32,303 nucleotides of DNA from Bacteroidota bacterium (GTDB taxonomy: Bacteria > Bacteroidota > Bacteroidia > Cytophagales > Cyclobacteriaceae): the NCBI GenBank assembly GCA_016178785.1, contig JACOSO010000100.1:1-32303 (forward strand). Reading direction: 5' to 3'. The notes under the pieces were generated by a model that was not told the origin of the DNA, did no database searches, and worked only from the letters and a program-made list of their open reading frames with translations. A program made the position numbers and the translations under genes. Of this stretch, positions 7,862-15,407 are shown one piece after another (the first letter of the stretch is position 1; every line of letters starts with the position of its first letter).

Positions 7862-8133
7862 TGTCTGCCTGCGAAACAGGCTTAGGTGTGACCAACAATG
7901 GTGAGGGTGTTTACGGTCTGCAACGAGCCTTCCAGATTGCCGGATCCAAGTCCGTGCTCATGAGCTTGTGGACGGTATCGGATGAAGCCACACAACTGCT
8001 TATGACCTTATTTTATGAAAACTGGCTAAGTGGCAAAATTCCACGCGATGCATTCCATATGGCCCAGCTTTCACTGCGAGAAAAATATCCTGATCCTTAC
8101 TACTGGGGTGCGTTTGTCTTGATCGGCAACTAA
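7852..8133 (+). pseudogene. C-terminal piece of the CHAT protease, separated by a one-base deletion
   Basis: This 93-codon frame begins at a TTG and continues the CHAT domain. It contains [11 protein letters not shown] with the catalytic Cys (codon 7870-7872), then [24 protein letters not shown] and the terminal [11 protein letters not shown] typical of CHAT proteins. It overlaps the main frame by 10 bp. Continuous translation would need a -1 shift at gattggtgg, where I see no canonical slippery heptamer. It is therefore either a true null mutation or a one-base assembly error, not an independent gene. Confidence 0.85.
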
Positions 8134-8141
8134 ATGATTTC

Positions 8142-8399
8142 TTATTTGTTGCGAAAGTTCGCAGTGACACGAACCTGAGCGGTGGCGGTGCTAGAAAATT
8201 TTTCTACAAGGCGTGTTTTGTGTTTCTTCTCCATCACAAAAACTAAATCTGCCCACAGCACCATTTTTTCTGATACTCTTATTCTAGCACTATTTTCAGT
8301 ACCGCCCGACCGCACTTGTATCCCCGACATGCTTTTAAAAATTGCTTCGGCCGTAGGGCTTCTCCACTGGTTGCGACTGCAAATGAAAAGGAGATTCAA
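8142..8399 (-). pseudogene. Low-molecular-weight tyrosine phosphatase-like gene, 3'-truncated copy
   Basis: This second copy keeps the intact P-loop CSRNQWRSPTAE with its Cys, Arg and Ser, and the stretch ENSARIRVSEKMVLWAD, FVMEKKHKTRL. After the match ends near 8196 the frame runs into unrelated residues (ATAQVRVTANFRNK) and stops at 85 residues. The C-terminal segment IPDEYQYLDPELIETL of the first copy, which carries the family's acidic residues, is missing. The protein may therefore be unfolded or inactive despite its good P-loop. Its left end abuts the CHAT stop codon at 8133. Confidence 0.65.
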
Positions 8400-8444
8400 G
8401 GTTCTTGTTTTTAACTAAACACAAAGTAAGTACAAGTGCTGGTC
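8196..8444. repeat. Right direct repeat flanking the TPR-CHAT gene
   Basis: Gapless partner of 4071-4319, at about 91% identity. Similarity ends at ggtc (8441-8444). Left of 8195 the sequence is unrelated, and it contains a 14-bp palindrome, tgcgaaagttcgca, at 8150-8163 just after the CHAT stop. Confidence 0.85.
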
Positions 8445-8570
8445 AGGCTATCAACTGTAATAGATGCGACTTGATCTGACACTCGGGTCTTTCTTGGCAT
8501 TCCCTCACACTCAGGCAAAGGTAGCCACCACTCCAAGAATGTCAAGGGCTTCGCGAGTGGCCGTGGGCAC

Positions 8571-8597
8571 GCCCTCCTTCGTATGATTTCGGAGGGC
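8571..8597. terminator. Hairpin downstream of the VPS10-like gene
   Basis: GCCCTCC (8571-8577) pairs with GGAGGGC (8591-8597) around a 13-base loop, 13 bp beyond the stop codon of the minus-strand gene. No T-run follows on the minus strand, so intrinsic termination is only possible. The rest of 8445-8609 shows no gene. Confidence 0.35.
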
Positions 8598-8609
8598 AGG
8601 CCACTGTCA

Positions 8610-11600
8610 TTAATAAGTAATCGGCTTCATGCCTTTGCTCTTCAGTGTTTTGTTGAAAGCGGGGAGATCGACCATTAAAAAGTTTTTAAACGCGTCATCT
8701 ACTTTTACAATTGTGGGCTGGAGGTCAGCTACTGCCTGTTTTGCCTGAGATGTAACTGGCATGTCTGTGCCTTGCAAGATGCCAAAGAGTTGGTCGCTGC
8801 TATTGGCCACGTAGGTCCAGGAACTATTGCTGGCGTCTCTTCTGCCTCCTTTGAGTGCACTCAGTTTTATTTTGAAATCTTCGAGGAACTTCACGGGTGC
8901 GCTTGCTTTGATCTGGGGGATTTGCTTTTCGATAGCAGAGATTTTTGCCAAGGCATCAACGGCTGTCTTGCGTGCGTTGTAGCAGATCACGGAAAGATCA
9001 AATTGCTCTTGCAGTTGTGCATTGGTAGTCCTCACGCGCGGATCCATCTTTACAATAAACTTTTGCTCCTGGCTTTGGCCATCAGTAGTGAGGCGCACTC
9101 TGTATTCGCCCGGCATAGCCCACGGTGCGGTTTGATCGGGCGCGGTGTTTTGATAAACAGCAGACATGGGGAATGACACATCTACACTAACGGGGGTGTA
9201 TTTCACATCCCACAAAAAGCGATGATGCCCTTTCGCTGGCGACAACAGTTGCTGGGGCCTGATCCAATATAAAGGAATATTCAGTTCAGGAATTTTGTAG
9301 GGCTTATCGCTGGATGAATATTTGCGCACGACTTCATTCTTGCTGTTGAGGATTTCCAGGGTCATGTCTTTGGCATCGGCTTTCAGATAATAATCGATGA
9401 TGGCGCCATCGGGTGGATTCTGTCCACCGGGTTCTTCTTGTGGCAGTGGTGTATCGGGGTTCATGCTAAAGCGGATGCGCAATGCAGTCTGTGGTTTGTA
9501 CAACAAATTCTGAGCACTCATTTCTTTTTTGACTTGCCTCAGTGGAGTGATGTCATCTAAAATCCAAAACGACCGGCCGTGTGTGCCCACCACCACATCG
9601 TCATCTTTGATCACAAGATCGCGGATGGAAGTGCATGGCATATTCAATCGCAACGTCTGCCAATAATCACCATCATCGAATGAGACATTCACAAATCTTT
9701 CTGAGCCCGCAAAGAGCAACCCTTTGGTCTGCGGATCTTCTTTCACTGCGTTGATTGGATCGGTTGAAAGTCCGCTGACAATTTCTTTCCATGTTTTTCC
9801 CCCGTCCGTAGTTTTATAAATGTGCGGCTTCTGGTCGTCAAGCCTGATTCTGTTCACGGCTGCATACGCCACGTCTTTATCAAAGTGACTGGCTTCCATG
9901 ATGGAGACTTTGCTCCACGAAGTAATTTCGGGAGGTGTAACGTTGGTCCATGTTTTGCCGCCATCGCGAGTGACGTGAATCAATCCATCGTCTGTGCCGG
10001 CCCACATCAAATTAATATCAAATGGTGAAGGTGCGAGCGTGTACACCACTCCCCTGCGTGGCATCGTTTTCATCTTGTCATCTTTATACACTCCTATACT
10101 CGCGGGCACATCCCAACTTTCGCGTGAAAGATCGGGACTGATCACCTCCCACGACTGCCCTCCGTTTTGTGTTTTGAAAATGACGTTGCCCGCAAAGTAT
10201 AATGTCTTCGGATCGATGGGAGAAAAAAGTACAGGCGCTGTTCTAATAAATCTGTACTTGCCGCTGCGCACAGCTTCGGGTGCGATGTTTTGAATTTGGC
10301 CTGTGCGCTTGTCGTACCTGGTGAGCTTGCCTCCATAAATCATATTAGGATCGAGCGGATCGGCCGCGATATAACCGTACTCTTCTACGCCCACCGGATG
10401 CCAATCGTGAAAAGTAATTTGTCCGTCATTGCTGCGCGAAGTGATTCCGACCGAACCATTTTCTTGTTGCCCTCCATACACGTTGTAAGGAAAAGCATTG
10501 TCGGTGCTCACATGATAAAACTGTGCTGTGGCTTGATTGTACCACGAGCTGAAAGTCTGGCCTCCGTTCACGGTGATGATCGCTCCCTGGTCGACAGCAA
10601 ACAACATGATGTCGGGATTGTTGGGGTTGATCCAGATGCGATGGTAGTCATCGCCACCAGGAGCACCGCGAAAGCCTGTCCATGTCCTGCCACCGTCTTC
10701 AGATTTCCAGGTGACTACGTTGGCACTGAAAACTATATCCGGATTTTTGGGATGCACTTTTACTTCGGCAAAGTCAGAGCCGCGACTCCAATGTCTTCCA
10801 TCAGCGGAGACTTGTGTCCAGTTTTCTCCGGCATCGTCTGAGCGATAGATGCCGCCATAATCTCCGGCATCTACGGTGGCATACATGCGGTTAGAATTAC
10901 TTGGAGCGATACAAAAGCCAATGCGTCCAAGTCCTTGATCTACAGTAGGTAATCCATTAGTAAGCTTTTTCCAGCTTGAACCTCCATCCATTGATTTATA
11001 GAGCCCGCTGGCAGGTCCTTGCCACGCTCCGTTCTCCCACGGCCCTTGACGCGCAGCCCATAAATCGGCATAGATAATACTCGAATTATTGGGGTCGACA
11101 GTCACCTGAACAGCGCCTGAGTTCTCATCGATATATAAAACTTTCTCCCACGTGGTGCCTCCATCTTTGCTTCTGTAAACTCCACGCTCGGTGTTGGCTC
11201 CGTACGGATGCCCGAGCACAGCAACGAAGACTTTGTTTTCATCTTTTGGATCGATAGCAAGTCCTCCGATTTGTTGTCCGTCTTTCAAGCCCATGTTCTT
11301 CCAGGTCTTGCCTGCATCGGTAGATTTATAAATGCCATCACCTACAGAAAGATCGGGTCGTTGCACTCCTTCACCACTGCCTACATAAATTACATTTGGA
11401 TTGGATGGAGCAACTGCGATGTCTCCCACTGAACCAGTAGGTTGGTCATCGAAGATAGGTTCCCAGGTTCTTCCATAATCTGTAGTCTTCCAAACGCCTC
11501 CGTTATTGGCGGCCATATAAAATACATTGGGTTGCTGTGGTACTCCTACTGCACCGATAGTTCTACCTGCTCGATGTGGGCCGATCATGCGCCACTTCAT

Positions 11601-11681
11601 ATCGGAGAAGTAACCGGGGTCGACCTGAGAGAAGGTGTTGATACTGATGAGGAGGAGACAGAAGATGGATAGATTTTTCAT
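8610..11681 (-). CDS. Secreted BNR/Asp-box beta-propeller protein (VPS10/sortilin-like glycosyl hydrolase family)
   Basis: This 1023-residue protein has an N-terminal signal peptide (LSIFCLLLISINTFSQ) and then about 11 Asp-box motifs of the SxDxGxTW type. Examples are KTTDYGRTW, KSTDAGKTW, RSKDGGTTW, KSEDGGRTW and KTTDGGKTW. They lie over about residues 60-700 and indicate two beta-propellers, as in sortilin/VPS10 and GH74-like proteins. A C-terminal beta-rich region of about 250 residues and a helical tail follow. Members are commonly annotated as glycosyl hydrolase or exo-alpha-sialidase-like, but no catalytic residues can be assigned here and activity is unproven. I see no type IX secretion C-terminal signal, so it is probably periplasmic. 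It is transcribed alone, divergently from pgk. Confidence 0.85.
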   Translation of the reverse strand: MKNLSIFCLLLISINTFSQVDPGYFSDMKWRMIGPHRAGRTIGAVGVPQQPNVFYMAANNGGVWKTTDYGRTWEPIFDDQPTGSVGDIAVAPSNPNVIYVGSGEGVQRPDLSVGDGIYKSTDAGKTWKNMGLKDGQQIGGLAIDPKDENKVFVAVLGHPYGANTERGVYRSKDGGTTWEKVLYIDENSGAVQVTVDPNNSSIIYADLWAARQGPWENGAWQGPASGLYKSMDGGSSWKKLTNGLPTVDQGLGRIGFCIAPSNSNRMYATVDAGDYGGIYRSDDAGENWTQVSADGRHWSRGSDFAEVKVHPKNPDIVFSANVVTWKSEDGGRTWTGFRGAPGGDDYHRIWINPNNPDIMLFAVDQGAIITVNGGQTFSSWYNQATAQFYHVSTDNAFPYNVYGGQQENGSVGITSRSNDGQITFHDWHPVGVEEYGYIAADPLDPNMIYGGKLTRYDKRTGQIQNIAPEAVRSGKYRFIRTAPVLFSPIDPKTLYFAGNVIFKTQNGGQSWEVISPDLSRESWDVPASIGVYKDDKMKTMPRRGVVYTLAPSPFDINLMWAGTDDGLIHVTRDGGKTWTNVTPPEITSWSKVSIMEASHFDKDVAYAAVNRIRLDDQKPHIYKTTDGGKTWKEIVSGLSTDPINAVKEDPQTKGLLFAGSERFVNVSFDDGDYWQTLRLNMPCTSIRDLVIKDDDVVVGTHGRSFWILDDITPLRQVKKEMSAQNLLYKPQTALRIRFSMNPDTPLPQEEPGGQNPPDGAIIDYYLKADAKDMTLEILNSKNEVVRKYSSSDKPYKIPELNIPLYWIRPQQLLSPAKGHHRFLWDVKYTPVSVDVSFPMSAVYQNTAPDQTAPWAMPGEYRVRLTTDGQSQEQKFIVKMDPRVRTTNAQLQEQFDLSVICYNARKTAVDALAKISAIEKQIPQIKASAPVKFLEDFKIKLSALKGGRRDASNSSWTYVANSSDQLFGILQGTDMPVTSQAKQAVADLQPTIVKVDDAFKNFLMVDLPAFNKTLKSKGMKPITY

Positions 11682-11768
11682 AGTAGATAAGGATGGTCGG
11701 GTAAGATAGAAAATAAAATCCTTGAGGACTTGCGGAATTTGATGAGCGACTTGTACTCCCTCTGCAGT

Positions 11769-11845
11769 TCTCTGCGTCCTCTGCGGTTTAATGCATTTTT
11801 ACCGCAAAGTTCGCAAAGGAATACACGCAGAGGTGCGCAGAGAGA
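11769..11845. repeat. Dispersed cgcaaag/cgcagag repeat, copy 2
   Basis: Left arm ctctgcgtcctctgcggt and right arm accgcaaagttcgcaaag, then cgcagaggtgcgcagag, face outward around taatgcattttt. The segment gcattttt-accgcaaag closely matches copy 1. It ends just before the pgk promoter. Confidence 0.65.
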
Positions 11846-11875
11846 TTGAATCAAAGGAGTATCTTATTATCTTAG
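11846..11875 (+). promoter_or_regulatory. Candidate pgk promoter
   Basis: TTG at 11846-11848 and TATCTTAG at 11868-11875 (7 of 8 to TAnnTTTG) are separated by 19 bp, the spacing expected for Bacteroidota. The ATG follows 20 bp later. Confidence 0.5.
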
Positions 11876-11895
11876 CACCCCTAAATTTTCAATTC

Positions 11896-13080
11896 ATGAA
11901 AACCGTAAACGACATCAACTTCAAAGGCAAACGCGCACTCATCCGCGTGGACTTTAATGTACCCCTCGACAAAAGTTTTAATGTAACCGATGACAACCGG
12001 ATCAGGGCTACCATTCCTACACTAAAGAAGATATTAGGAGATGGAGGAAGTTTGGTGTTGATGTCGCATCTGGGAAGGCCGAAAGAAGGACCGGAAGGAA
12101 AATATTCATTGAAGCATACTATTAAGACTACTGAGCAGCTTCTGGGCGTATCCGTAAAGTTCGCGAGCGACTGTATTGGTGAAGAAGCATTCGAACTCTC
12201 AGCCGGCCTTAAACCTGGTGAAGTACTGTTGCTTGAAAACCTCAGGTTCTACAAGCAAGAAGAGAAAGGTGATTTGGCTTTTGCAGAAAAACTTTCAAAG
12301 CATGGAGATATTTATGTGAACGATGCGTTCGGTACTGCTCACCGTGCGCATGCCAGCACCACTATCGTTGCGCAATTCTTTAAAGAGAAATGTGCGGGAT
12401 ACGTGATGGCCGCTGAATTGGAAAATGCAAAGAAAGTGCTGGATCATGCTGCCAAACCATTCACGGCAATAATGGGTGGAGCGAAAATATCAGATAAGAT
12501 TTTGATCATCGAGAAGCTGTTGGACAAAGTGGATCACCTTATTATTGGTGGAGGGATGTCGTACACCTTCTTCAAAGCGTTGGGTGGCAACATCGGAAAA
12601 TCGCTAGTAGAAGCAGATAAGCTCGAGCTGGCTAAAGAGCTGATTCAGAAGGCTAAAGCCAAAGGCGTTGAACTTCACCTTCCAATGGATTCGATCATCG
12701 CAGATGCCTTTGATGCCAATGCAAATACAGATGTCGCGATGAATAACGGTATCAAGGACGACTGGATGGGGCTTGACATCGGACCACAAGCGCGCGAGGT
12801 GTTCTCTAAAGTAATCGAGAGTTCTAAAACCATTTTGTGGAATGGCCCGATGGGCGTGTTTGAAATGGAGAAGTTTGAGAAGGGAACGAAGACCATCGCT
12901 GAAGCGGTAGTGCGTGCCACGGGCAAAGGCGCATTCTCATTGATTGGTGGTGGTGATTCTGCAGCTGCGGTTGCTAAATTTGGCTTCGAAGAAAAAGTAA
13001 GTTACGTGTCTACTGGTGGTGGTGCACTTCTCGAATATTTTGAAGGAAAGGTATTGCCAGGGGTAAAAGCTTTAGAATAA
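11896..13080 (+). CDS. pgk: Phosphoglycerate kinase
   Basis: This cytoplasmic glycolytic enzyme transfers phosphate between 1,3-bisphosphoglycerate and ADP. The protein is 394 residues, the usual bacterial length. It contains the substrate-binding motifs [16 protein letters not shown] and LLLENLRFY, the hinge region with GGAKISDKI, and the nucleotide-binding motifs [10 protein letters not shown] and [10 protein letters not shown] start at the ATG at 11896 ([13 protein letters not shown]); the open frame runs back to 11791 through a dispersed repeat, and those 35 codons are not part of the protein. It is a single-gene unit, not clustered with gap. No key residue appears to be missing. Confidence 0.97.
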   Translation: MKTVNDINFKGKRALIRVDFNVPLDKSFNVTDDNRIRATIPTLKKILGDGGSLVLMSHLGRPKEGPEGKYSLKHTIKTTEQLLGVSVKFASDCIGEEAFELSAGLKPGEVLLLENLRFYKQEEKGDLAFAEKLSKHGDIYVNDAFGTAHRAHASTTIVAQFFKEKCAGYVMAAELENAKKVLDHAAKPFTAIMGGAKISDKILIIEKLLDKVDHLIIGGGMSYTFFKALGGNIGKSLVEADKLELAKELIQKAKAKGVELHLPMDSIIADAFDANANTDVAMNNGIKDDWMGLDIGPQAREVFSKVIESSKTILWNGPMGVFEMEKFEKGTKTIAEAVVRATGKGAFSLIGGGDSAAAVAKFGFEEKVSYVSTGGGALLEYFEGKVLPGVKALE

Positions 13081-13134
13081 TTTATTTCACACTGAGGAAG
13101 GTTCGTGAGGAAAGAACCTTGACATTAATGAAGA

Positions 13135-14010
13135 TTAACTTAGCGCCTTCGCGTCTTTGTGGTTCAAAATTTCATGAGCTAAATATTGCTTCCTGTATTC
13201 CGAGGGGCTGACTCCCTTATGTTTCTTAAAGGCTCTATTCAAATGACTCTCATCTGTAAAATTAAGCTCATCTGCGATTTCGTTAATACGCATATCAGTG
13301 TTCGATAATCTGATCTCGATCAATCGTATTTTGTATTTGGCAATGTATTCTTGCAACGTCTCCCCCGTTTGTTTTTTGAAATAACGTCCGAGATAGCTTA
13401 GCGAAATACTATGTCTCTTGCTGATCTCTTTTGCCTTTAGTTGTTTAGGCTCATAAATGTGTTGCTGAATATAATGAAGAATGTCGAGCACGGCTTCTCC
13501 TGTATTTTCTTTTATATTCTTCGGAAGCTTTAAGGCGATATTCCGGGCAATGATCACAATAATCGTATTCACGATCTGCTGAACAATCTTATGATGATAC
13601 AATTGTTGGTTGGATTGCTCGCGAATAATATTTTCCACCAGCGATGCGATCAAAGGTTTGTCTGCCGGGTTTTTTAAAATACATCCCGGCCGGTGACTTG
13701 CATTGCTCAAAATAAATTCGATGCGTTCAGTCCAGTCGCGGTCCTTGACAAATTGGATATACATTTCGTTGAAACGGAGAAAAAAGAACCGGGTAGTGGT
13801 TCCCACTTCGAAAGAGTTAGTATCCTGAGGTGTGATTAAGAAGAGATTGCCTTTGCGATAATTGAACTTATTGCCATTGGTGTACTGGGTACCGGTTCCA
13901 TCTACAATATAGATCAATTCAAAAAAATTGTTCTGCCGCACAGGCTTCGGAAACCGTTCCATGGCGACATACTCAATCTCAAAAGGTTGATATAGGTTCT
14001 CCCTGGTCAT
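13135..14010 (-). CDS. AraC family transcriptional regulator
   Basis: This 291-residue protein starts at the ATG at 14010 (MTRENLYQPFEIEY). The N-terminal half is a cupin-like sensing domain (ELIYIVDGTGTQYTNG, FLITPQDTNSFEVG). The last 100 residues hold the two AraC helix-turn-helix units (AKEISKRHSISLSYLGRYFK and INEIADELNFTDESHLNRAF, then KHKGVSPSEYRKQY). The ligand is unknown. It is divergent from the lipocalin-like gene at 14115, with a 104-bp shared control region, and that gene is the obvious candidate target. The last residues (NHKDAKALS) are encoded by dispersed repeat copy 3, so the C-terminal tail is probably dispensable. Confidence 0.9.
   Translation of the reverse strand: MTRENLYQPFEIEYVAMERFPKPVRQNNFFELIYIVDGTGTQYTNGNKFNYRKGNLFLITPQDTNSFEVGTTTRFFFLRFNEMYIQFVKDRDWTERIEFILSNASHRPGCILKNPADKPLIASLVENIIREQSNQQLYHHKIVQQIVNTIIVIIARNIALKLPKNIKENTGEAVLDILHYIQQHIYEPKQLKAKEISKRHSISLSYLGRYFKKQTGETLQEYIAKYKIRLIEIRLSNTDMRINEIADELNFTDESHLNRAFKKHKGVSPSEYRKQYLAHEILNHKDAKALS
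13140..13167. repeat. Dispersed repeat, copy 3, overlapping the AraC gene end
   Basis: gcgccttcgcgtctttgtgg on the plus strand is the complement of a ccacaaagacgcgaaggcgc unit of the dispersed family. It supplies the last codons of the AraC gene. Confidence 0.5.
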
Positions 14011-14039
14011 GCTTCGAAAATACAGAATTAGTGAAAAAG

Positions 14040-14062
14040 TATACAGGAACACAATCTATACA
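14040..14062. promoter_or_regulatory. Candidate AraC operator in the divergent region
   Basis: TATACA occurs at 14040-14045 and again at 14057-14062, a direct repeat with a 17-bp period in the centre of the araC/lipocalin intergenic region. AraC-type regulators often bind directly repeated half-sites. The assignment rests on position and repetition only. Confidence 0.35.
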
Positions 14063-14114
14063 CTTCTCAATTTTACATCGCGAAATCATTTATTACTCAA
14101 AATAAATTAAAAAA

Positions 14115-14633
14115 ATGAAAAATACATTTGTATTGCTTCTTGCACTTGGAATTTCATCGTTGGCAATCTCGCAAAAAAGAGATACAACTACAGATAAACC
14201 TTTGCAGCAGCAATTGATTGGAACATGGTCATTAGCATCCGTTGATAACATTTACCCTGATGGGACCCGTGTTCATCCGTATGGCAAAAACCCGCAGGGC
14301 TTATTGATGTTCGACAATCGCGGAAACTATGCGATCCAAATCCTAAAAGCTGTGAGGCCTAAAGTAGCATCGGGCGACAAAAGCAAATGCACTCCTGAGG
14401 AGAATGCAGCCCTGGTACAGGGCAGTAATTCACATTTTGGCAAGTTCTCAGTTGACGAAGCAAATCACACCATCATCTTTAACATCGAGCATGCCTCATT
14501 TCCGAACTGGGAGGGTACAGAGCAAAAACGGGCTTATACTTATACAGGCGGTTATATAAAGTATGTGGTAACTCACACCACGCAAGGCGGCCAATCGGTT
14601 GTGGCTGAGGTAGCATGGAAGAGGATGCTATAG
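14115..14633 (+). CDS. Secreted lipocalin-like domain protein
   Basis: This 172-residue protein has a signal peptide (MKNTFVLLLALGISSLAISQ). It then has a lipocalin-like domain of the type that starts with LIGTWSLASVDNIYPDG and continues with GLLMFDNRGNYAIQI, FGKFSVDEANHTIIFNIEH and a final VVAEVAWKRML. Such domains form a small beta-barrel and are usually annotated as Lipocalin-like; ligand and function are unknown. It is likely periplasmic. Its position divergent from an AraC regulator suggests that it is inducible. A dispersed repeat follows the gene. Confidence 0.8.
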   Translation: MKNTFVLLLALGISSLAISQKRDTTTDKPLQQQLIGTWSLASVDNIYPDGTRVHPYGKNPQGLLMFDNRGNYAIQILKAVRPKVASGDKSKCTPEENAALVQGSNSHFGKFSVDEANHTIIFNIEHASFPNWEGTEQKRAYTYTGGYIKYVVTHTTQGGQSVVAEVAWKRML

Positions 14634-14649
14634 AAATTTGAAGAATGTT

Positions 14650-14685
14650 TTATTTCACCGCGAAGACGCATTGGTGCGAGAGGCT
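14650..14685. repeat. Dispersed repeat, copy 4
   Basis: tttcaccgcgaagacgcattggtgcgagagg follows the lipocalin-like gene and resembles the other family members in its accgc-gaagacgc units. It is short and degenerate. Confidence 0.45.
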
Positions 14686-14731
14686 ATTCACTCTCCATAA
14701 TTCTCGTCATTAAGAAACACAAAGTTCGTAG

Positions 14732-14762
14732 TTTGGCATCTGAACCTAAATACTTACCTTTG
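14732..14762 (+). promoter_or_regulatory. higBA promoter
   Basis: TTTG at 14732-14735 and TACCTTTG at 14755-14762 both match the Bacteroidota -33 and -7 consensus exactly and are 19 bp apart. This is the clearest promoter in the window. The HigB start codon is at 14787. Confidence 0.75.
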
Positions 14763-14770
14763 GCGTAAGT
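14752..14770. promoter_or_regulatory. Operator palindrome over the higBA -7 box
   Basis: ACTTAC (14752-14757) and GTAAGT (14765-14770) are perfect inverted half-sites around a 7-bp spacer that contains part of the -7 box. Binding of the HigA antitoxin here would block transcription, the usual autoregulation of these operons. Confidence 0.65.
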
Positions 14771-14786
14771 AACGCGTCACGTAACT

Positions 14787-15068
14787 ATGATCATAACCTT
14801 TGGATCCAAAGAAACCAAGAAAATATGGGATGGTGAGAGGGTTAAGGGATTAGCGACCGACTTACAGGAAATTGCAAGACGAAAATTGAGAATGCTGAAC
14901 AACTCACAAAATATAGCTGACTTGCAAATTCTACCATCGAACAGGTTGGAGAAATTAAGGGGAAATTTAAAGGAATTTTATTCTATAAGAGTTAATGATC
15001 AATGGAGAATAATATTTAAATGGGGCAAGGGAAATGCTTCTGACGTGGAAATATTGGATTATCATTAA
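14787..15068 (+). CDS. higB: HigB family toxin (type II toxin-antitoxin, RelE/ParE fold)
   Basis: This 93-residue protein of the HigB/plasmid-maintenance killer family is expected to be a ribosome-dependent mRNA endonuclease in the cytoplasm. Visible family marks are ITFGSKETKKIWDGE, ARRKLRMLNN, LPSNRLEKLRGNLKEFYSI and VNDQWRIIFKW. The VNDQWRI core strand is the best-known signature. It is the first gene of the operon and lies 11 bp upstream of the antitoxin, the toxin-first order typical of hig loci. No truncation is seen. Confidence 0.93.
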   Translation: MIITFGSKETKKIWDGERVKGLATDLQEIARRKLRMLNNSQNIADLQILPSNRLEKLRGNLKEFYSIRVNDQWRIIFKWGKGNASDVEILDYH

Positions 15069-15079
15069 AAGAATAAGAA

Positions 15080-15379
15080 ATGAAAAAATTAAAAAACATT
15101 CATCCGGGAGAGATACTCCAAGAGGAATTCTTAATTCCATTGGGACTAAGTGCCTATAAATTATCAAAGGACATCGGGATCCCACAGACAAGAGTTTCAG
15201 AAATCTTAAAGGGAAACAGAAGAGTGACTGCTGATACCGCCCTAAGGCTTTCAAAATATTTTGGCAATTCGGCTAAATTTTGGCTCGGACTTCAAGATGA
15301 CTTTGATATTGAAGAGGAAGAACAGATAAAATCAAAGGAGCTAAACTCAATTGAACATTATCAAAGTAACGCGGCTTAA
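15080..15379 (+). CDS. higA: HigA family antitoxin (XRE-type DNA-binding)
   Basis: This 99-residue antitoxin starts with the HigA signature NIHPGEILQEEFLIPLGLS. It continues with a helix-turn-helix (LSKDIGIPQTRVSEILKGNR) and the family segment TADTALRLSKYFGNSAKFW followed by LGLQ. It should neutralise HigB and repress the operon by binding the palindrome over the -7 box. The last 30 residues are acidic and hydrophilic. The stop codon lies only 28 bp before the likely start of the transporter gene, so read-through into kgtP is plausible. Confidence 0.93.
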   Translation: MKKLKNIHPGEILQEEFLIPLGLSAYKLSKDIGIPQTRVSEILKGNRRVTADTALRLSKYFGNSAKFWLGLQDDFDIEEEEQIKSKELNSIEHYQSNAA

Positions 15380-15407
15380 GAGTTATTCTGTCCTTGCAAT
15401 CCCTTTG

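Noticed and set aside
3954..8444. TPR-CHAT locus as a CRISPR-linked (Craspase) or gasdermin-linked defence island
   Set aside because: No cas7-11, gasdermin or other defence gene is adjacent, and the CHAT protein has a signal peptide, which does not fit a cytoplasmic defence protease.
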